From Rhodococcus sp. G-MC3 (GTDB lineage: Bacteria > Actinomycetota > Actinomycetes > Mycobacteriales > Mycobacteriaceae): DNA of 64,000 nt. Positions 9,185 through 19,963 of the stretch are shown piece after piece. The DNA is taken from positions 62,001 to 126,000 of the forward strand of contig NZ_JASISW010000013.1 in assembly GCF_030063335.1 (NCBI RefSeq), written 5' to 3'. The notes beneath the pieces were generated by a model. It had not been told where the DNA came from. It made no database searches and was given only the letters and a program-made list of their open reading frames with translations. Each line of letters begins with the position of its first letter. Position 1 is the first letter of the stretch. Made by a program: the position numbers and the translations under genes.

Positions 9185-10111
9185 ATGATCGATGTTGCGG
9201 CATTGCACGCACTGCGGACGGTGGCAGCACTCGGTACCCTCGCCCGTGCCGCCGAGGAACTCGGGTACACCGCCTCCGCCGTGTCTCAGCAAATCAAACG
9301 ACTGGAACGCCAGGTTGGCGTCGACGTCATCTCCCCCGCCGGACGTGGCGTGGTGCTGACGCCGGCGGGGCAGGCAATCGTCAACGCGGCACCAGAGGTG
9401 TTTCAGGCCCTCGAAAGATGCACGCAAGCAGCACAATCCGTAGCGGACGGTACGCCGCGCGGAACACTTCGGATCGCGGCCTTCTCCACTGCCATTCGCG
9501 GCATGGTGGCGCCCGCGCTGGGACGGATGCACCTCGAATTCCCCGATCTGCGTGTACTCGTCACCGAGCAGGATCCCGATCGGGCGCTCCACAGCGTCGA
9601 CTCCGGCTCCGCGGACGTCGCCCTGGTTCACGACGCCGACGGATTGCCCGTGTCGGTGCCGGCCAACCTGAACCAACGTGCACTGCACGTCGACATCGGC
9701 GACATCGTGATGCATCGCGAGCATCCACTCGCGAAACACACTGCGCCGCTCCGGGGTACCCATTTGTCCGGCCACGCGTGGGTAACCAGCCCGCCGGGCA
9801 CCGTCTGCCACCAGTGGTTTCGGCGCCTGGTTGCGGACCTTGACGAAGCTCCCGACGTTCGGCACCTGGTCGACGATTTCGCCAGCCAGCTTTCGCTCGT
9901 GGCATCGACTGGTGTCGTCGCCCTCATTCCTCGACTCGCGCGCCCACCGCTGGGAAGTGATCTGGTCGCCGTTCCCCTGCATAGACCCCCAACTCGGGAA
10001 GTCCATGTAGCGTGGCGTCGCAGCGCCGATGCCAGCCCGTCCATCCGGGCTTTGGTCACCGAACTGTCGAAGGCGCACCTCGCACCTCGGGACAGAGACT
10101 CTCGACTCTGA
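9185..10111 (+). CDS. LysR-family transcriptional regulator
   Basis: 308 residues. A winged helix-turn-helix fills the first 65 residues (TLARAAEELGYTASAVSQQI), followed by the periplasmic-binding-protein-like effector domain. It is divergent from the DapA-like gene and most likely controls it and itself through the 73-bp shared intergenic region. That region contains the imperfect dyad ATTGCATAAGATTGCTTCAT next to the LysR start. The ligand is unknown. Confidence 0.9.
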   Translation: MIDVAALHALRTVAALGTLARAAEELGYTASAVSQQIKRLERQVGVDVISPAGRGVVLTPAGQAIVNAAPEVFQALERCTQAAQSVADGTPRGTLRIAAFSTAIRGMVAPALGRMHLEFPDLRVLVTEQDPDRALHSVDSGSADVALVHDADGLPVSVPANLNQRALHVDIGDIVMHREHPLAKHTAPLRGTHLSGHAWVTSPPGTVCHQWFRRLVADLDEAPDVRHLVDDFASQLSLVASTGVVALIPRLARPPLGSDLVAVPLHRPPTREVHVAWRRSADASPSIRALVTELSKAHLAPRDRDSRL

Positions 10112-10154
10112 CGATCCGTTGCACACAGCATCTGGTGCATGCAAAGCTAACGGT

Positions 10155-10622
10155 GTGAATGAGCTCGATATCATGCTCGACGAAAACCGTTCAGCGCTCG
10201 TTCGATCCGTTGCGCGTCTGACGGACGAACAAAGCCGTCGGCGTCTTGTGCCTTCTCTCACCACTCCAATTGCACTCGTCAAGCACTGCGCTGCAGCAGA
10301 GCGAGTGTGGTTTCAACGCACAGTGGCTGGAATAGCCGAGTCCGAGTGCGATGGTTACGCCGTTGGCGACGACGCTGGTTGGGCGGTGGGTGCGACCGAG
10401 TCACGTCGTTCCGTCACAGAGGAATTCGAGGCCGCCGCCCACCGCTCGCGCGAAATCTGTGCGGGGCGGGTGCTATCGACCGACTACGTCCACTACCGAC
10501 GCGGTCGCGTCACTCTGTTCTGGATCAAATTGCACATGATCGAGGAGCTCGCCCGGCACGCCGGGCATGCCGACATCCTTGTCGAACAGATCCTCGCGAG
10601 TGAAACGCGGGTTGGGGCGTAA
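10155..10622 (+). CDS. DinB-superfamily (DUF664-like) protein
   Basis: 155 residues. It matches the DUF664/DinB four-helix-bundle pattern: a start such as NELDIMLDENRSALVRSV, a His in ALVKHCAAAERVWFQR, and a C-terminal MIEELARHAGHADILVEQI supplying further metal-binding His residues. Actinobacterial members are often mycothiol-dependent transferases or isomerases. Homology begins at GTG 10155. The longer open frame starting at 10029 would overlap the LysR gene and its extra sequence is not conserved-looking. Confidence 0.75.
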   Translation: MNELDIMLDENRSALVRSVARLTDEQSRRRLVPSLTTPIALVKHCAAAERVWFQRTVAGIAESECDGYAVGDDAGWAVGATESRRSVTEEFEAAAHRSREICAGRVLSTDYVHYRRGRVTLFWIKLHMIEELARHAGHADILVEQILASETRVGA

Positions 10623-10696
10623 GCGTCAGCTCCCACAATCGTGCAACCACGACACGGCCGCCGATGAGTTCTCGACGCCGCTCCGGTCAACACTGC

Positions 10697-10978
10697 ATGA
10701 TCATCGTCTCTGGATACCTGACCGTGAACCCCACCGAACGCGCGAGCTACCTCGACGGTTGCGTCGAGGTGGTCCGTCTCGCGCGCGCCGCCGATGGGTG
10801 CCACGACTTCGCACTCGGCGCGGATCTCTCGGATCCCACCCGTGTCAACGTCTACGAACGCTGGGCCAGTCAAGCGCAACTGCATGCATTTCGTGGGTCC
10901 GGCCCCGACGACGGTCAGCAGGCCGCAATCCTGGGTGCCGACGTGCGCGAGTACACGGTGAACGAGCTGCAGTCCTGA
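10697..10978 (+). CDS. Antibiotic biosynthesis monooxygenase (ABM)-fold protein
   Basis: 93 residues with the dimeric alpha-beta barrel pattern: MIIVSGYLTVNP, a central VRLARAADGCHDFALGADL and VNVYERWASQAQLHAF. ABM-fold proteins include small cofactor-free monooxygenases, but many have no known activity. ATG 10697 begins the first strand; an in-frame ATG at 10664 would add 11 residues. It follows the DinB-like gene on the same strand with a 74-bp gap. Confidence 0.7.
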   Translation: MIIVSGYLTVNPTERASYLDGCVEVVRLARAADGCHDFALGADLSDPTRVNVYERWASQAQLHAFRGSGPDDGQQAAILGADVREYTVNELQS

Positions 10979-11168
10979 TCTGATCTCCCCGGCCACGAAC
11001 ACAGTCGAATATCCTGCAACACATTTTGATTTGAATTCGGACATTTACTCTCACCCTCAGGAATGAGGTTCGTCGGTTTCGGCGACGAGCCACCATCGTC
11101 GCCGATAGCCTTCCAGCGACATTCCTGCCGGCAGGCACGGGATGCACTTCGAGCCATGCGAGGTGTTC

Positions 11169-12596
11169 ATGGTGACACGGACCCAATCGAACGAGCAGCC
11201 CGAACTGAAGAGGACGCTCGGTTCGTTTCAAGTGTTCGCGATCTCGTTCGCGTTCATCTCGGTGGCGGTCGGCGTCTTCGCGACCTACGACGACCTACTG
11301 CGCACTGCGGGTCCCGTCGGCATCTGGTTGTGGGTCATCGCAGCCGTCGGCCAGACTTTGGTAGCGCTTGTGGTGGCTCAGTTCGCCGCGAGGATCGCGC
11401 TCAGCGGGTCCTCTTACCAATGGGCTTCGCGTCTTGCCAATCCGAAGGTCGGCTAAATGTTCGGATGGCTCACCTTCTGGTATCTGGCGATAGCCGTCGT
11501 GGCAATGGACAACGCGATGGCGAGTCAGGCCTTCATGCCGCTTGTCGGAATGAACCCGGACGAGGACACGGCGAGGCTGATCACGGTGATTGTTCTCGTC
11601 GTCCAAGCCCTGCTCGTGGTTGCCTCGACCCGCTTGCTCGGCATGGTCACCTCCGCGGCTGTCGCGATCGAGCTGGGCATCATCGTCGTCGTGGTGGTCG
11701 CCCTCGCCGCCGTCTTCGTGTTTCAGGGCGGCGGCGATCTCGACAATCTGACCTCGCGCGGGATCACCGCGGGCGATAGCGACTACTTCGCCGTCGGCGG
11801 CGGTCTCATGGCCGGCATGATCATGGGACTGACCACCCTCGTCGGTTTCGACTCCGCCGCCAACCTTGCCGAAGAAGCCAAGGACCCCTTCCGCAGCGTC
11901 CCGCGCGCTATCGTCGCGTCCGTGATCGCCGCGGCAGTCACCGGCATGCTCTTCCTCATAGCACTGACCGTCGCCATCGACGATGTCACCGCGACGAGCA
12001 CCAGCGGCGCTCCGATCGCCACGATCATCGAAGACCGATTGGGACCGGTGATGGAGAGAATCCTGCTGAGCGGGCTGGCGTGCGCGATGTTCGGAGCGGG
12101 AATGGTCGTGATGGCCGCGTGCTCACGGCAGGTGTTCTCGATGGCACGCGACAAGCGGTTTCCCGCGCACTCAATCATGCGTCGTGTCAGTCCGCGGACC
12201 CGAACACCGATTCCCGCGACGATCCTGATCCTGGTGATCGGAATCGTCCTGATGGTCGCGCTTCCCGGTGATGCCCTGATCCAGCTCATTGTCGGCTCGA
12301 CGATTCTGCCTGCCCTCATCTACGGCGCGACGGTCATCCTGTACCTGGCGGTACGAAAGAGATTGGACCGCAAGGAAGGTGGCTTCAGCCTCGGTCGCTG
12401 GGAACTACCGGTAGCCGTGTCCGCTCTCGTCTGGGTGGTGTTCGCGCTGTTCGTTCTCGTGACGCCGAGCGATGCGACAGTCCCGAATCTGATCGTGGTC
12501 GGCCTGATCGTTGTGGGTGGCATCTACTTCGCGTCGATGCTGACTTTTCGCCGCGAGGTTCTGGAGACCGAGCCCGCGTTGCCCTCGGAAGTCTGA
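11169..12596 (+). pseudogene. APC-family amino-acid permease interrupted by an in-frame TAA
   Basis: Two frames in the same phase together make one 12-helix amino-acid/polyamine/organocation permease of about 475 residues. The first part ends ...YQWASRLANPKVG, then TAA at 11454-11456, then ATG-FGWLTFWYLAIAV. In intact relatives this is the continuous helix-2/3 junction (an aromatic residue sits where TAA is). The ATG at 11457 could allow restart but would lose the first helices that form the substrate site. ATG 11169 has GAGG upstream. Either the gene is dead, the stop is read through, or the base call is wrong; downstream sequence shows no other decay, so the lesion must be recent. Confidence 0.75.
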
Positions 12597-12655
12597 GCCG
12601 GCTCGGCTGGCAACGTTGCCGTCGCGGTACACCGTTCGAGCACCCTTTCGTCGAA

Positions 12656-13111
12656 TTACGATCGAAAGCGGTGAACCACGGCCCGCGCCGCGTAAAACAG
12701 CCCGCTTGCCACGAAGAGGGCGACCACCAGCAGCAACCACCTGACTGCGAACGGTTGCTGAGTGAGCCCAGTGGCTGACTCGTAGGACACGCTGCCCTGA
12801 GAGATGATGCCGGGGAAGAACAGAAGCAGGCTCAGTCCCGCCCCCAACGCCGGTATCCGAACAGCGTTGACCCAGCGCCCAAGACCAACAGCGAGCCCTC
12901 TGTCGACCAGGGAATACAGCGGAAACAAGACCAGGTCGTGAAGCAACGCTGCGCCGACGAACCAGACTGCGATGGACTGCCACCACACGGCCTGGTTCCA
13001 CAGCGCCGGAAAACCGATACTGAACACGACCGACAGCCCGACGGCGAGACAGAACGCGACCGCAAGCAGATGCAGTGGGCCTGCTCCGTACAGCTTCCGG
13101 AAAGTGGTCAT
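12656..13111 (-). CDS. Hypothetical membrane protein, partner of the molybdopterin oxidoreductase
   Basis: 151 residues with about four membrane segments (LLAVAFCLAVGLSVVFSI, SIAVWFVGAALLHDLVLFPL, and two more near the C-terminus). No family is recognised. Its ATG overlaps the stop of the upstream oxidoreductase gene (ATGA), so it is probably translationally coupled and may be a membrane subunit or maturation partner of that enzyme. Confidence 0.7.
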   Translation of the reverse strand: MTTFRKLYGAGPLHLLAVAFCLAVGLSVVFSIGFPALWNQAVWWQSIAVWFVGAALLHDLVLFPLYSLVDRGLAVGLGRWVNAVRIPALGAGLSLLLFFPGIISQGSVSYESATGLTQQPFAVRWLLLVVALFVASGLFYAARAVVHRFRS

Positions 13112-14361
13112 GCCGAAACTCCCTTGAATTCGATGGAGTCGACCCATTTCGTTGTATGGACTCCGGGAACGCCGGGAATCATGATCCTGGCCGGAAAGCC
13201 GTGATCGAGTGACAACTCGGCGCCGTTCACGCGTAAGGCAAGCAGCGAATCCGGATGCAAAAATTGCGATTCGGTGAAGGTCACGTGATTGAACGTTCCC
13301 GATCGTTCCAGCGAACGCACCTCGGCGGTGTCGATGGACCGGACCCCCATCAACGCTGCAAGATCGATCAACCGCACCCCGGTCCACGTCTGCACCGTCG
13401 ACCAACCCTCCACGCACGCGATCGGCAGATCAACGGTATGCAGGGTCATGCGCTCGAGGCTCTCACGACTCAACTCGAGCGTATCCTCTCCCGCAAGCAC
13501 CGCCAGTGCCCACTGGTCGCCGACCTGATCTTCGGTGATGCCGGCCGATTTTGCCGTCCGATTGATCTGAAAGTCGTTGGGGCCGTTGCCATACGAACGG
13601 CCTCGGGGAAGCAGAATAGCCGCCGAGCGGAGAAACCCTCCGGTCGTCTGGCCGACGCTGAGCACCGCGACGAACAGCGCGCCGCCGCCCACCAGAGCGA
13701 GTGCACCCCGCCGACTCACCGTTGCCGGAGACGGATCCGGTGATGCCAGACCCGTATCGTCATCGGAATCGACGACGGTCTCGTCCACCCTGATTCTCAT
13801 GACCTCGAGAAACGGCTTGGTTCTCAACGTCTTCCACATGACCGGAAACTTCAACACCACATGCGCGAGAAATCCGCCGATGAACACCCAGGCGCCCCAG
13901 TAGTGCGCGGTGTAGAAGCTGAATCCGAACAAATAGTCGTACTGAATGTTGAGTACGCCGGTGGCGATCTCGAACAAGATTCCACCGACCAAGGCGAGCA
14001 ACGATATTCGCTCCAGCAGATGAGCGAGGCTCCGGATCGGGGGGAATTCGAAAAGCTTCGGTATCACCGACCACAACTTGGCCAACACGATCGGAACCAT
14101 GATCAGCCCGAGCCCCACGTGCAGACCTTGGGTGAGGCGATAGATCCACGACGGACTCGACGGCCAGTCGAATACAGGAAAGTGCATCCATCCGACGTCG
14201 CCCGGCATCGATTGTCCGAACCGCGGCCCGTAGGCAACCCACGACAGCAATCCGGTGACCGTGACGACGGGAAGGGCTACGAGCAGAACGGCTCCGAGTA
14301 CGGAGGTGAACCACACGCCTCGGATCGGGCTACGAAACTTGGGCATCGGAGCACGAGCCAT
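13108..14361 (-). CDS. Cytochrome b561-like membrane protein fused to a sulfite-oxidase-type molybdopterin domain
   Basis: 417 residues. The N-terminal 190 residues hold four to five membrane helices with His residues in positions typical of cytochrome b561-type heme ligation. A fifth hydrophobic segment (residues about 215-235) precedes a sulfite-oxidase-like molybdopterin domain containing LPIACVEGWSTVQTWTGVRL, where the Cys is the expected molybdenum ligand. This arrangement suggests a membrane-anchored, extracytoplasmic oxidoreductase that passes electrons through its own heme. ATG 14361 is chosen because the sequence upstream is an operator; the longer frame would begin with TTG. It is followed by a coupled small membrane protein and preceded by a TetR gene. 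Confidence 0.8.
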   Translation of the reverse strand: MARAPMPKFRSPIRGVWFTSVLGAVLLVALPVVTVTGLLSWVAYGPRFGQSMPGDVGWMHFPVFDWPSSPSWIYRLTQGLHVGLGLIMVPIVLAKLWSVIPKLFEFPPIRSLAHLLERISLLALVGGILFEIATGVLNIQYDYLFGFSFYTAHYWGAWVFIGGFLAHVVLKFPVMWKTLRTKPFLEVMRIRVDETVVDSDDDTGLASPDPSPATVSRRGALALVGGGALFVAVLSVGQTTGGFLRSAAILLPRGRSYGNGPNDFQINRTAKSAGITEDQVGDQWALAVLAGEDTLELSRESLERMTLHTVDLPIACVEGWSTVQTWTGVRLIDLAALMGVRSIDTAEVRSLERSGTFNHVTFTESQFLHPDSLLALRVNGAELSLDHGFPARIMIPGVPGVHTTKWVDSIEFKGVSA

Positions 14362-14383
14362 GAGGTTGTCCGATCTCGATGAA

Positions 14384-14399
14384 TGTACCCGATAGTACA
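14384..14399. promoter_or_regulatory. 16-bp palindrome, probable TetR operator (oxidoreductase promoter)
   Basis: TGTACCCGATAGTACA, arms TGTAC/GTACA, lies 23-38 bp upstream of the oxidoreductase start on the minus strand. The same architecture, TGTACTCCTCAGTACA, is found at 15121-15136 before the TetR gene. Confidence 0.65.
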
Positions 14400-14453
14400 A
14401 TTGGTACCAGACTAGCCCAGCCGCGCCATCCTGACCAGTACTGCCGCGAACTT

Positions 14454-15074
14454 CTATCGTTTCGCTCGCCCACGCTCACTGCGGCGACGAATCGAGTCCA
14501 CCGCAGCACCGAGAGTGTCCCGTAGCGGTTGAACATCACCGGTTATGCGAGCAAGCAGCATCCCGCCTTGCAGCGCGGCGATGAGCATCGACGCGCACGC
14601 TGCAGGATCGGTGTCCACGTCGAGTTCTCCGCGTTCCGTCATCGCGCGTAGGCCCCGTTCGAGCGGTTCGGCCCACGTCCGAAAAGCTGCATTCAGTGCG
14701 GGGACGAAAGCCGGATCGTTCTTGAGCTCCGCGGCGAGAGAACCCAGCGGGCAGGCGAACGGCCCACCCGGCTGTTCGTGGGCGCGCACGACGTCCTCTG
14801 CCCAGGCATCGATGTCATCGAGACCCTCGATGTGGGCCAATAACGGTTGCGCAACGAGCACGCGTTCGAGTTGCCGCACAATGACTGCGTCGACCAGATC
14901 CGATTTGTCGGAAAAGTAGTGGTAAAGCTGCGACTTGCCAGTCTCGGAGGCAGTCAGAACGTCGTCGATGGTGGTGCCCGCCACCCCGCGTGAATACATC
15001 ATCGTGGCTGCGGCGTCGACGATGGCTGCCCGGGTTCGCCGCCCCTTGGCCGTCCTCGGTAGCTCTTTGGTCAC
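14454..15074 (-). CDS. TetR-family transcriptional regulator
   Basis: 206 residues. The N-terminal helix-turn-helix (TTIDDVLTASETGKSQLYHYF) is followed by a TetR_C-type ligand domain. The start is GTG 15074. It lies just upstream of the molybdopterin oxidoreductase operon on the same strand, and the identical 16-bp palindromes in front of both genes indicate autoregulation and control of that operon. The inducer is unknown. Confidence 0.85.
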   Translation of the reverse strand: MTKELPRTAKGRRTRAAIVDAAATMMYSRGVAGTTIDDVLTASETGKSQLYHYFSDKSDLVDAVIVRQLERVLVAQPLLAHIEGLDDIDAWAEDVVRAHEQPGGPFACPLGSLAAELKNDPAFVPALNAAFRTWAEPLERGLRAMTERGELDVDTDPAACASMLIAALQGGMLLARITGDVQPLRDTLGAAVDSIRRRSERGRAKR

Positions 15075-15120
15075 GACACGACCCCGCCTCGGCGGGCATT
15101 ATCGGCAATCACCGATCAAA

Positions 15121-15136
15121 TGTACTCCTCAGTACA
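15121..15136. promoter_or_regulatory. 16-bp palindrome, probable TetR operator (autoregulatory)
   Basis: TGTACTCCTCAGTACA is a perfect 6-bp-arm inverted repeat with a 4-bp spacer, 47 bp upstream of the TetR GTG. It pairs with the site at 14384-14399. Confidence 0.65.
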
Positions 15137-15359
15137 CAAAGTTGCACGATCGCACAGCGTCCACATTGCTGACCCTGCGCATTCTGCGTGTGCGAGAGAT
15201 CGCAGGCTCCACCGGGATTTTTTCGGTCGTCGCCACGAGATCCACAGCCCGCTCCACTCCCTGCAACTTCATCATCGACGCCATGGCGCAATAGACGGCG
15301 TCGAGCTGGTTTGCCAACGGGGACATCAACAGATCGCGCGAACCGCTGTTCATCATCAT
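15129..15359 (-). CDS. Small hypothetical protein coupled to a universal stress protein
   Basis: 76 residues, not recognised. It begins with three consecutive ATG codons (15359, 15356, 15353), the first overlapping the stop of the universal stress protein gene as ATGA, which is the main reason to call it. The sequence has a hydrophobic-helical middle (LANQLDAVYCAMASMMKLQG) and a basic C-terminus. Its end overlaps the TetR operator region. It may belong to the DevR-controlled unit. Confidence 0.45.
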   Translation of the reverse strand: MMMNSGSRDLLMSPLANQLDAVYCAMASMMKLQGVERAVDLVATTEKIPVEPAISRTRRMRRVSNVDAVRSCNFVY

Positions 15360-16198
15360 GCGTGCGGCACCACGAGCACTGGACACCGTGCCTCACGGAG
15401 CACGGTGGTAAGCGTGCTTCCACACGCTTGCCCTTGCTCATGCCCCAGGACGATCAACTGAGCGCTACTGGACAGCGCGACGAGTTCGGGTCCAGAGCCG
15501 GCCTCTCCGCGGACGGTGGATACCCGTACCTTCGGATACTTCTCGCCGAACGGCTCCAGCCTGATGTCCATCAGCGATTTCACTTGCGGGTCGTGGCCCG
15601 AACCCCCGAACGCGTGCGCGAGAATCTGCGACACCGCGACGGTGTGGATCGCTACGAGATGGGCGTTTCTGCTCGACGCCTCGCGAAATGCCTCTCCGAC
15701 GACCACATCGGAGACCACTACCTCCGCATCTCCGACCGCGACCACCACCGCTCCATCGGAGCCGATGCTGGATTCTCGCACGATCGCCACCGGACATGCC
15801 GAAGACTCGACAAGGGAAAAAACCAACGACCGTAGGATCCGTGCAGCCAATACACTGCTACCGCTTGCACCGAGCACGAGAAGACAGGAGGATTTCGCCT
15901 CCGACAAGAGAGCGGATTCCGGTTGACCATGTAGCACTGCGGTTTCCACCATCACGCCGTGATCGACCTCCGAAGCAGCGAGCACAGCCTCATGCAGCAC
16001 GCCACGGCCGTAGTCGCCGTCCACATCAGGAGCGCCGTAGACGGTCTCCGGTTGCGGATGAGGACTGATCACGTGCACCAGCCGCAGTGACGAGTGCCGA
16101 TCCCGCGCCTCGTGCATCGCGAACCGAACAGCATCGAGCGCCGCCCTCGATCCGTCGATGCCGACGACCATGGGTCCAACCGGAAATGAACTGTTCAT
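15356..16198 (-). CDS. Universal stress protein, tandem UspA domains
   Basis: 280 residues with two UspA domains. The first begins VGPMVVGIDGSRAALDAVRF and contains LLVLGASGSS, close to the ATP-binding G-2X-G-9X-G(S/T) pattern; the second is weaker (VVVAVGDAEVVVSDVV, LIVLGHEQG). ATG 16198 has GAGAGGAA upstream; the frame extends further but without a better start. In mycobacteria such two-domain proteins are major members of the dormancy regulon. Here too DevR-box-like sequences lie about 100 bp upstream. Confidence 0.88.
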   Translation of the reverse strand: MNSSFPVGPMVVGIDGSRAALDAVRFAMHEARDRHSSLRLVHVISPHPQPETVYGAPDVDGDYGRGVLHEAVLAASEVDHGVMVETAVLHGQPESALLSEAKSSCLLVLGASGSSVLAARILRSLVFSLVESSACPVAIVRESSIGSDGAVVVAVGDAEVVVSDVVVGEAFREASSRNAHLVAIHTVAVSQILAHAFGGSGHDPQVKSLMDIRLEPFGEKYPKVRVSTVRGEAGSGPELVALSSSAQLIVLGHEQGQACGSTLTTVLREARCPVLVVPHA

Positions 16199-16292
16199 CA
16201 GGTTCCTCTCGATGTTCGTCATCGCCACCGCGTACCGTAAATTGCAGCGACTTCTCTCCAGAACGGTACGAGTTACCTGCCGTTCGGCACAG

Positions 16293-16328
16293 CGGTCAGA
16301 GGTCCTTTACGTTCAGGACCAATGCCAC
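16293..16328. promoter_or_regulatory. Paired DevR-box-like sites upstream of a universal stress protein
   Basis: Two 14-bp elements, CGGTCAGAGGTCCT (16293-16306, 8 of 14 against the core GGGACTWWAGTCCC) and AGGACCAATGCCAC (16315-16328, 9 of 14), have centres exactly 22 bp apart. They lie 101 and 123 bp upstream of the start at 16198. Individually weak; the spacing and position match the other sites in this island. Confidence 0.45.
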
Positions 16329-16376
16329 CAGCACCTGAGCACTACGCCTGAAGGTCGGGCTGTGGGGCAACGCCTG

Positions 16377-18765
<2,389 letters not shown>

Positions 18766-18837
18766 GGAACACTCCCTCGTACGCGACCGGAATGGACGCA
18801 TCGAAACCAACCTTACGTACTCATGACGTAGGCGACC

Positions 18838-18873
18838 GACCCTTTGGTCACCGAAAGCGGCGACAAAAGTCAC
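18838..18873. promoter_or_regulatory. Paired DevR-box-like sites between devR and a universal stress protein
   Basis: GACCCTTTGGTCAC (18838-18851, 9 of 14) and GCGACAAAAGTCAC (18860-18873, 11 of 14 on the reverse strand) have centres exactly 22 bp apart. They sit in the divergent promoter region, 80/102 bp from devR and 113/91 bp from the universal stress protein start. Confidence 0.6.
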
Positions 18874-18957
18874 CAGTGTCGGTGTTGTTGTGCTGGCGCG
18901 CCGGTCACAGCCCGCGAGGTTTGATGGAGTCACCGAACACGATGAAGGAGGTCTCGG

Positions 18958-19890
18958 ATGGGTTCACTCCCGACCGTCGTCGGAGTCGACGGGTCGTCCG
19001 CGTCACTGGATGCTGTCCGGTGGGCAGTTCTCGACGCCGGACTGCACAACTCCGATCTCACGATTGTCTCCTCGCTCCCCTTGCCGGCCGCCCTGACCGG
19101 CTTCGAAGTTCTGTCCGAACCGACGATCACGCAATTGAGAGTCGAGACGGAACGAATTCTGGACGAGGCGAATGCGGAAGCGGTGGCCATAGCGGCGCAA
19201 CCGATCGCTGTCGAAGTATGTCTTTCGGAGCGACCAGCCGCTATCACACTGCTCGAGCTGGCAAGAACGTCGAGGATGGTGGTTATCGGCACCAACGGTC
19301 TCGGCGGAACCGATCGGCGATCGCTCGGGTCGATCAGTTTTGCGCTCAGCACCCACGCTCACTGCCCAGTCACTGTTGTGCGCGAATGGACTGACCGCCG
19401 TCGTATCCCCGCGTCGAACCCCATCGTCGTTGGGATCGACGGAACGAAGGCCAGCGCGGCCGCGCTGGATTCGGCGTTCGAGGAGGCCGACATGCGAGGT
19501 GCACCGCTCACGGCCATTCACGCGTGGTCCGACGCCGATCTGTCGATAGGAATACCGGTTCACGGACTCGAATGGCCGGTGAACAGGCCCGCTACCGAGG
19601 ATGCGCTGACGCAGATTCTGAACGAATACTCGTTGCACTATCCGTCGGTGTCCGTGCGACGTGTGGTCGTCAAGGATCGCCCGCTGCATGCTCTCCTCGA
19701 TCATGCGCAGGGTGCACAGCTACTGGTGGTAGGTAGCCACGGTCGCGGGGGCTTCAGCGGAATGATGCTCGGATCCACCGGCAGATCAGTTCTGGGACGC
19801 GCCAATTGCCCCGTCATGATTGTTCCGTCGTCGGCTCGATTCGCACCGAGAGCAGTGTCATCTGCGAGCAACGACTCGACCAGTGTTTGA
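18958..19890 (+). CDS. Universal stress protein, tandem UspA domains
   Basis: 310 residues, two full UspA domains. Domain 1 begins [19 protein letters not shown] and has [21 protein letters not shown]; domain 2 begins [18 protein letters not shown] and has [20 protein letters not shown], both with intact ATP-binding glycines. ATG 18958 follows GAAGGAGG. It is divergent from devRS and convergent with arcC. Mycobacterial homologues such as Rv2623 act in dormancy; a similar role here is inferred from context. Confidence 0.9.
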   Translation: MGSLPTVVGVDGSSASLDAVRWAVLDAGLHNSDLTIVSSLPLPAALTGFEVLSEPTITQLRVETERILDEANAEAVAIAAQPIAVEVCLSERPAAITLLELARTSRMVVIGTNGLGGTDRRSLGSISFALSTHAHCPVTVVREWTDRRRIPASNPIVVGIDGTKASAAALDSAFEEADMRGAPLTAIHAWSDADLSIGIPVHGLEWPVNRPATEDALTQILNEYSLHYPSVSVRRVVVKDRPLHALLDHAQGAQLLVVGSHGRGGFSGMMLGSTGRSVLGRANCPVMIVPSSARFAPRAVSSASNDSTSV

Positions 19891-19963
19891 GCTAGAAGAA
19901 CGGTTCCATCGCGTATCTCGCCGAAGCCGTGCGCCCTCTCCACTATGGTTCACGCACAATTTG

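Noticed and set aside
8987..10282. 431-codon minus-strand frame across the DapA/LysR region
   Set aside because: Overlaps two well-supported genes and has no recognisable domain.
16301..16320. Perfect dyad GGTCCT-N8-AGGACC upstream of a universal stress protein
   Set aside because: Half-sites point the opposite way to DevR boxes (GGGAC...GTCCC); it arises from the overlap of the two weaker boxes placed at 22-bp spacing, so it is not listed as a separate site.
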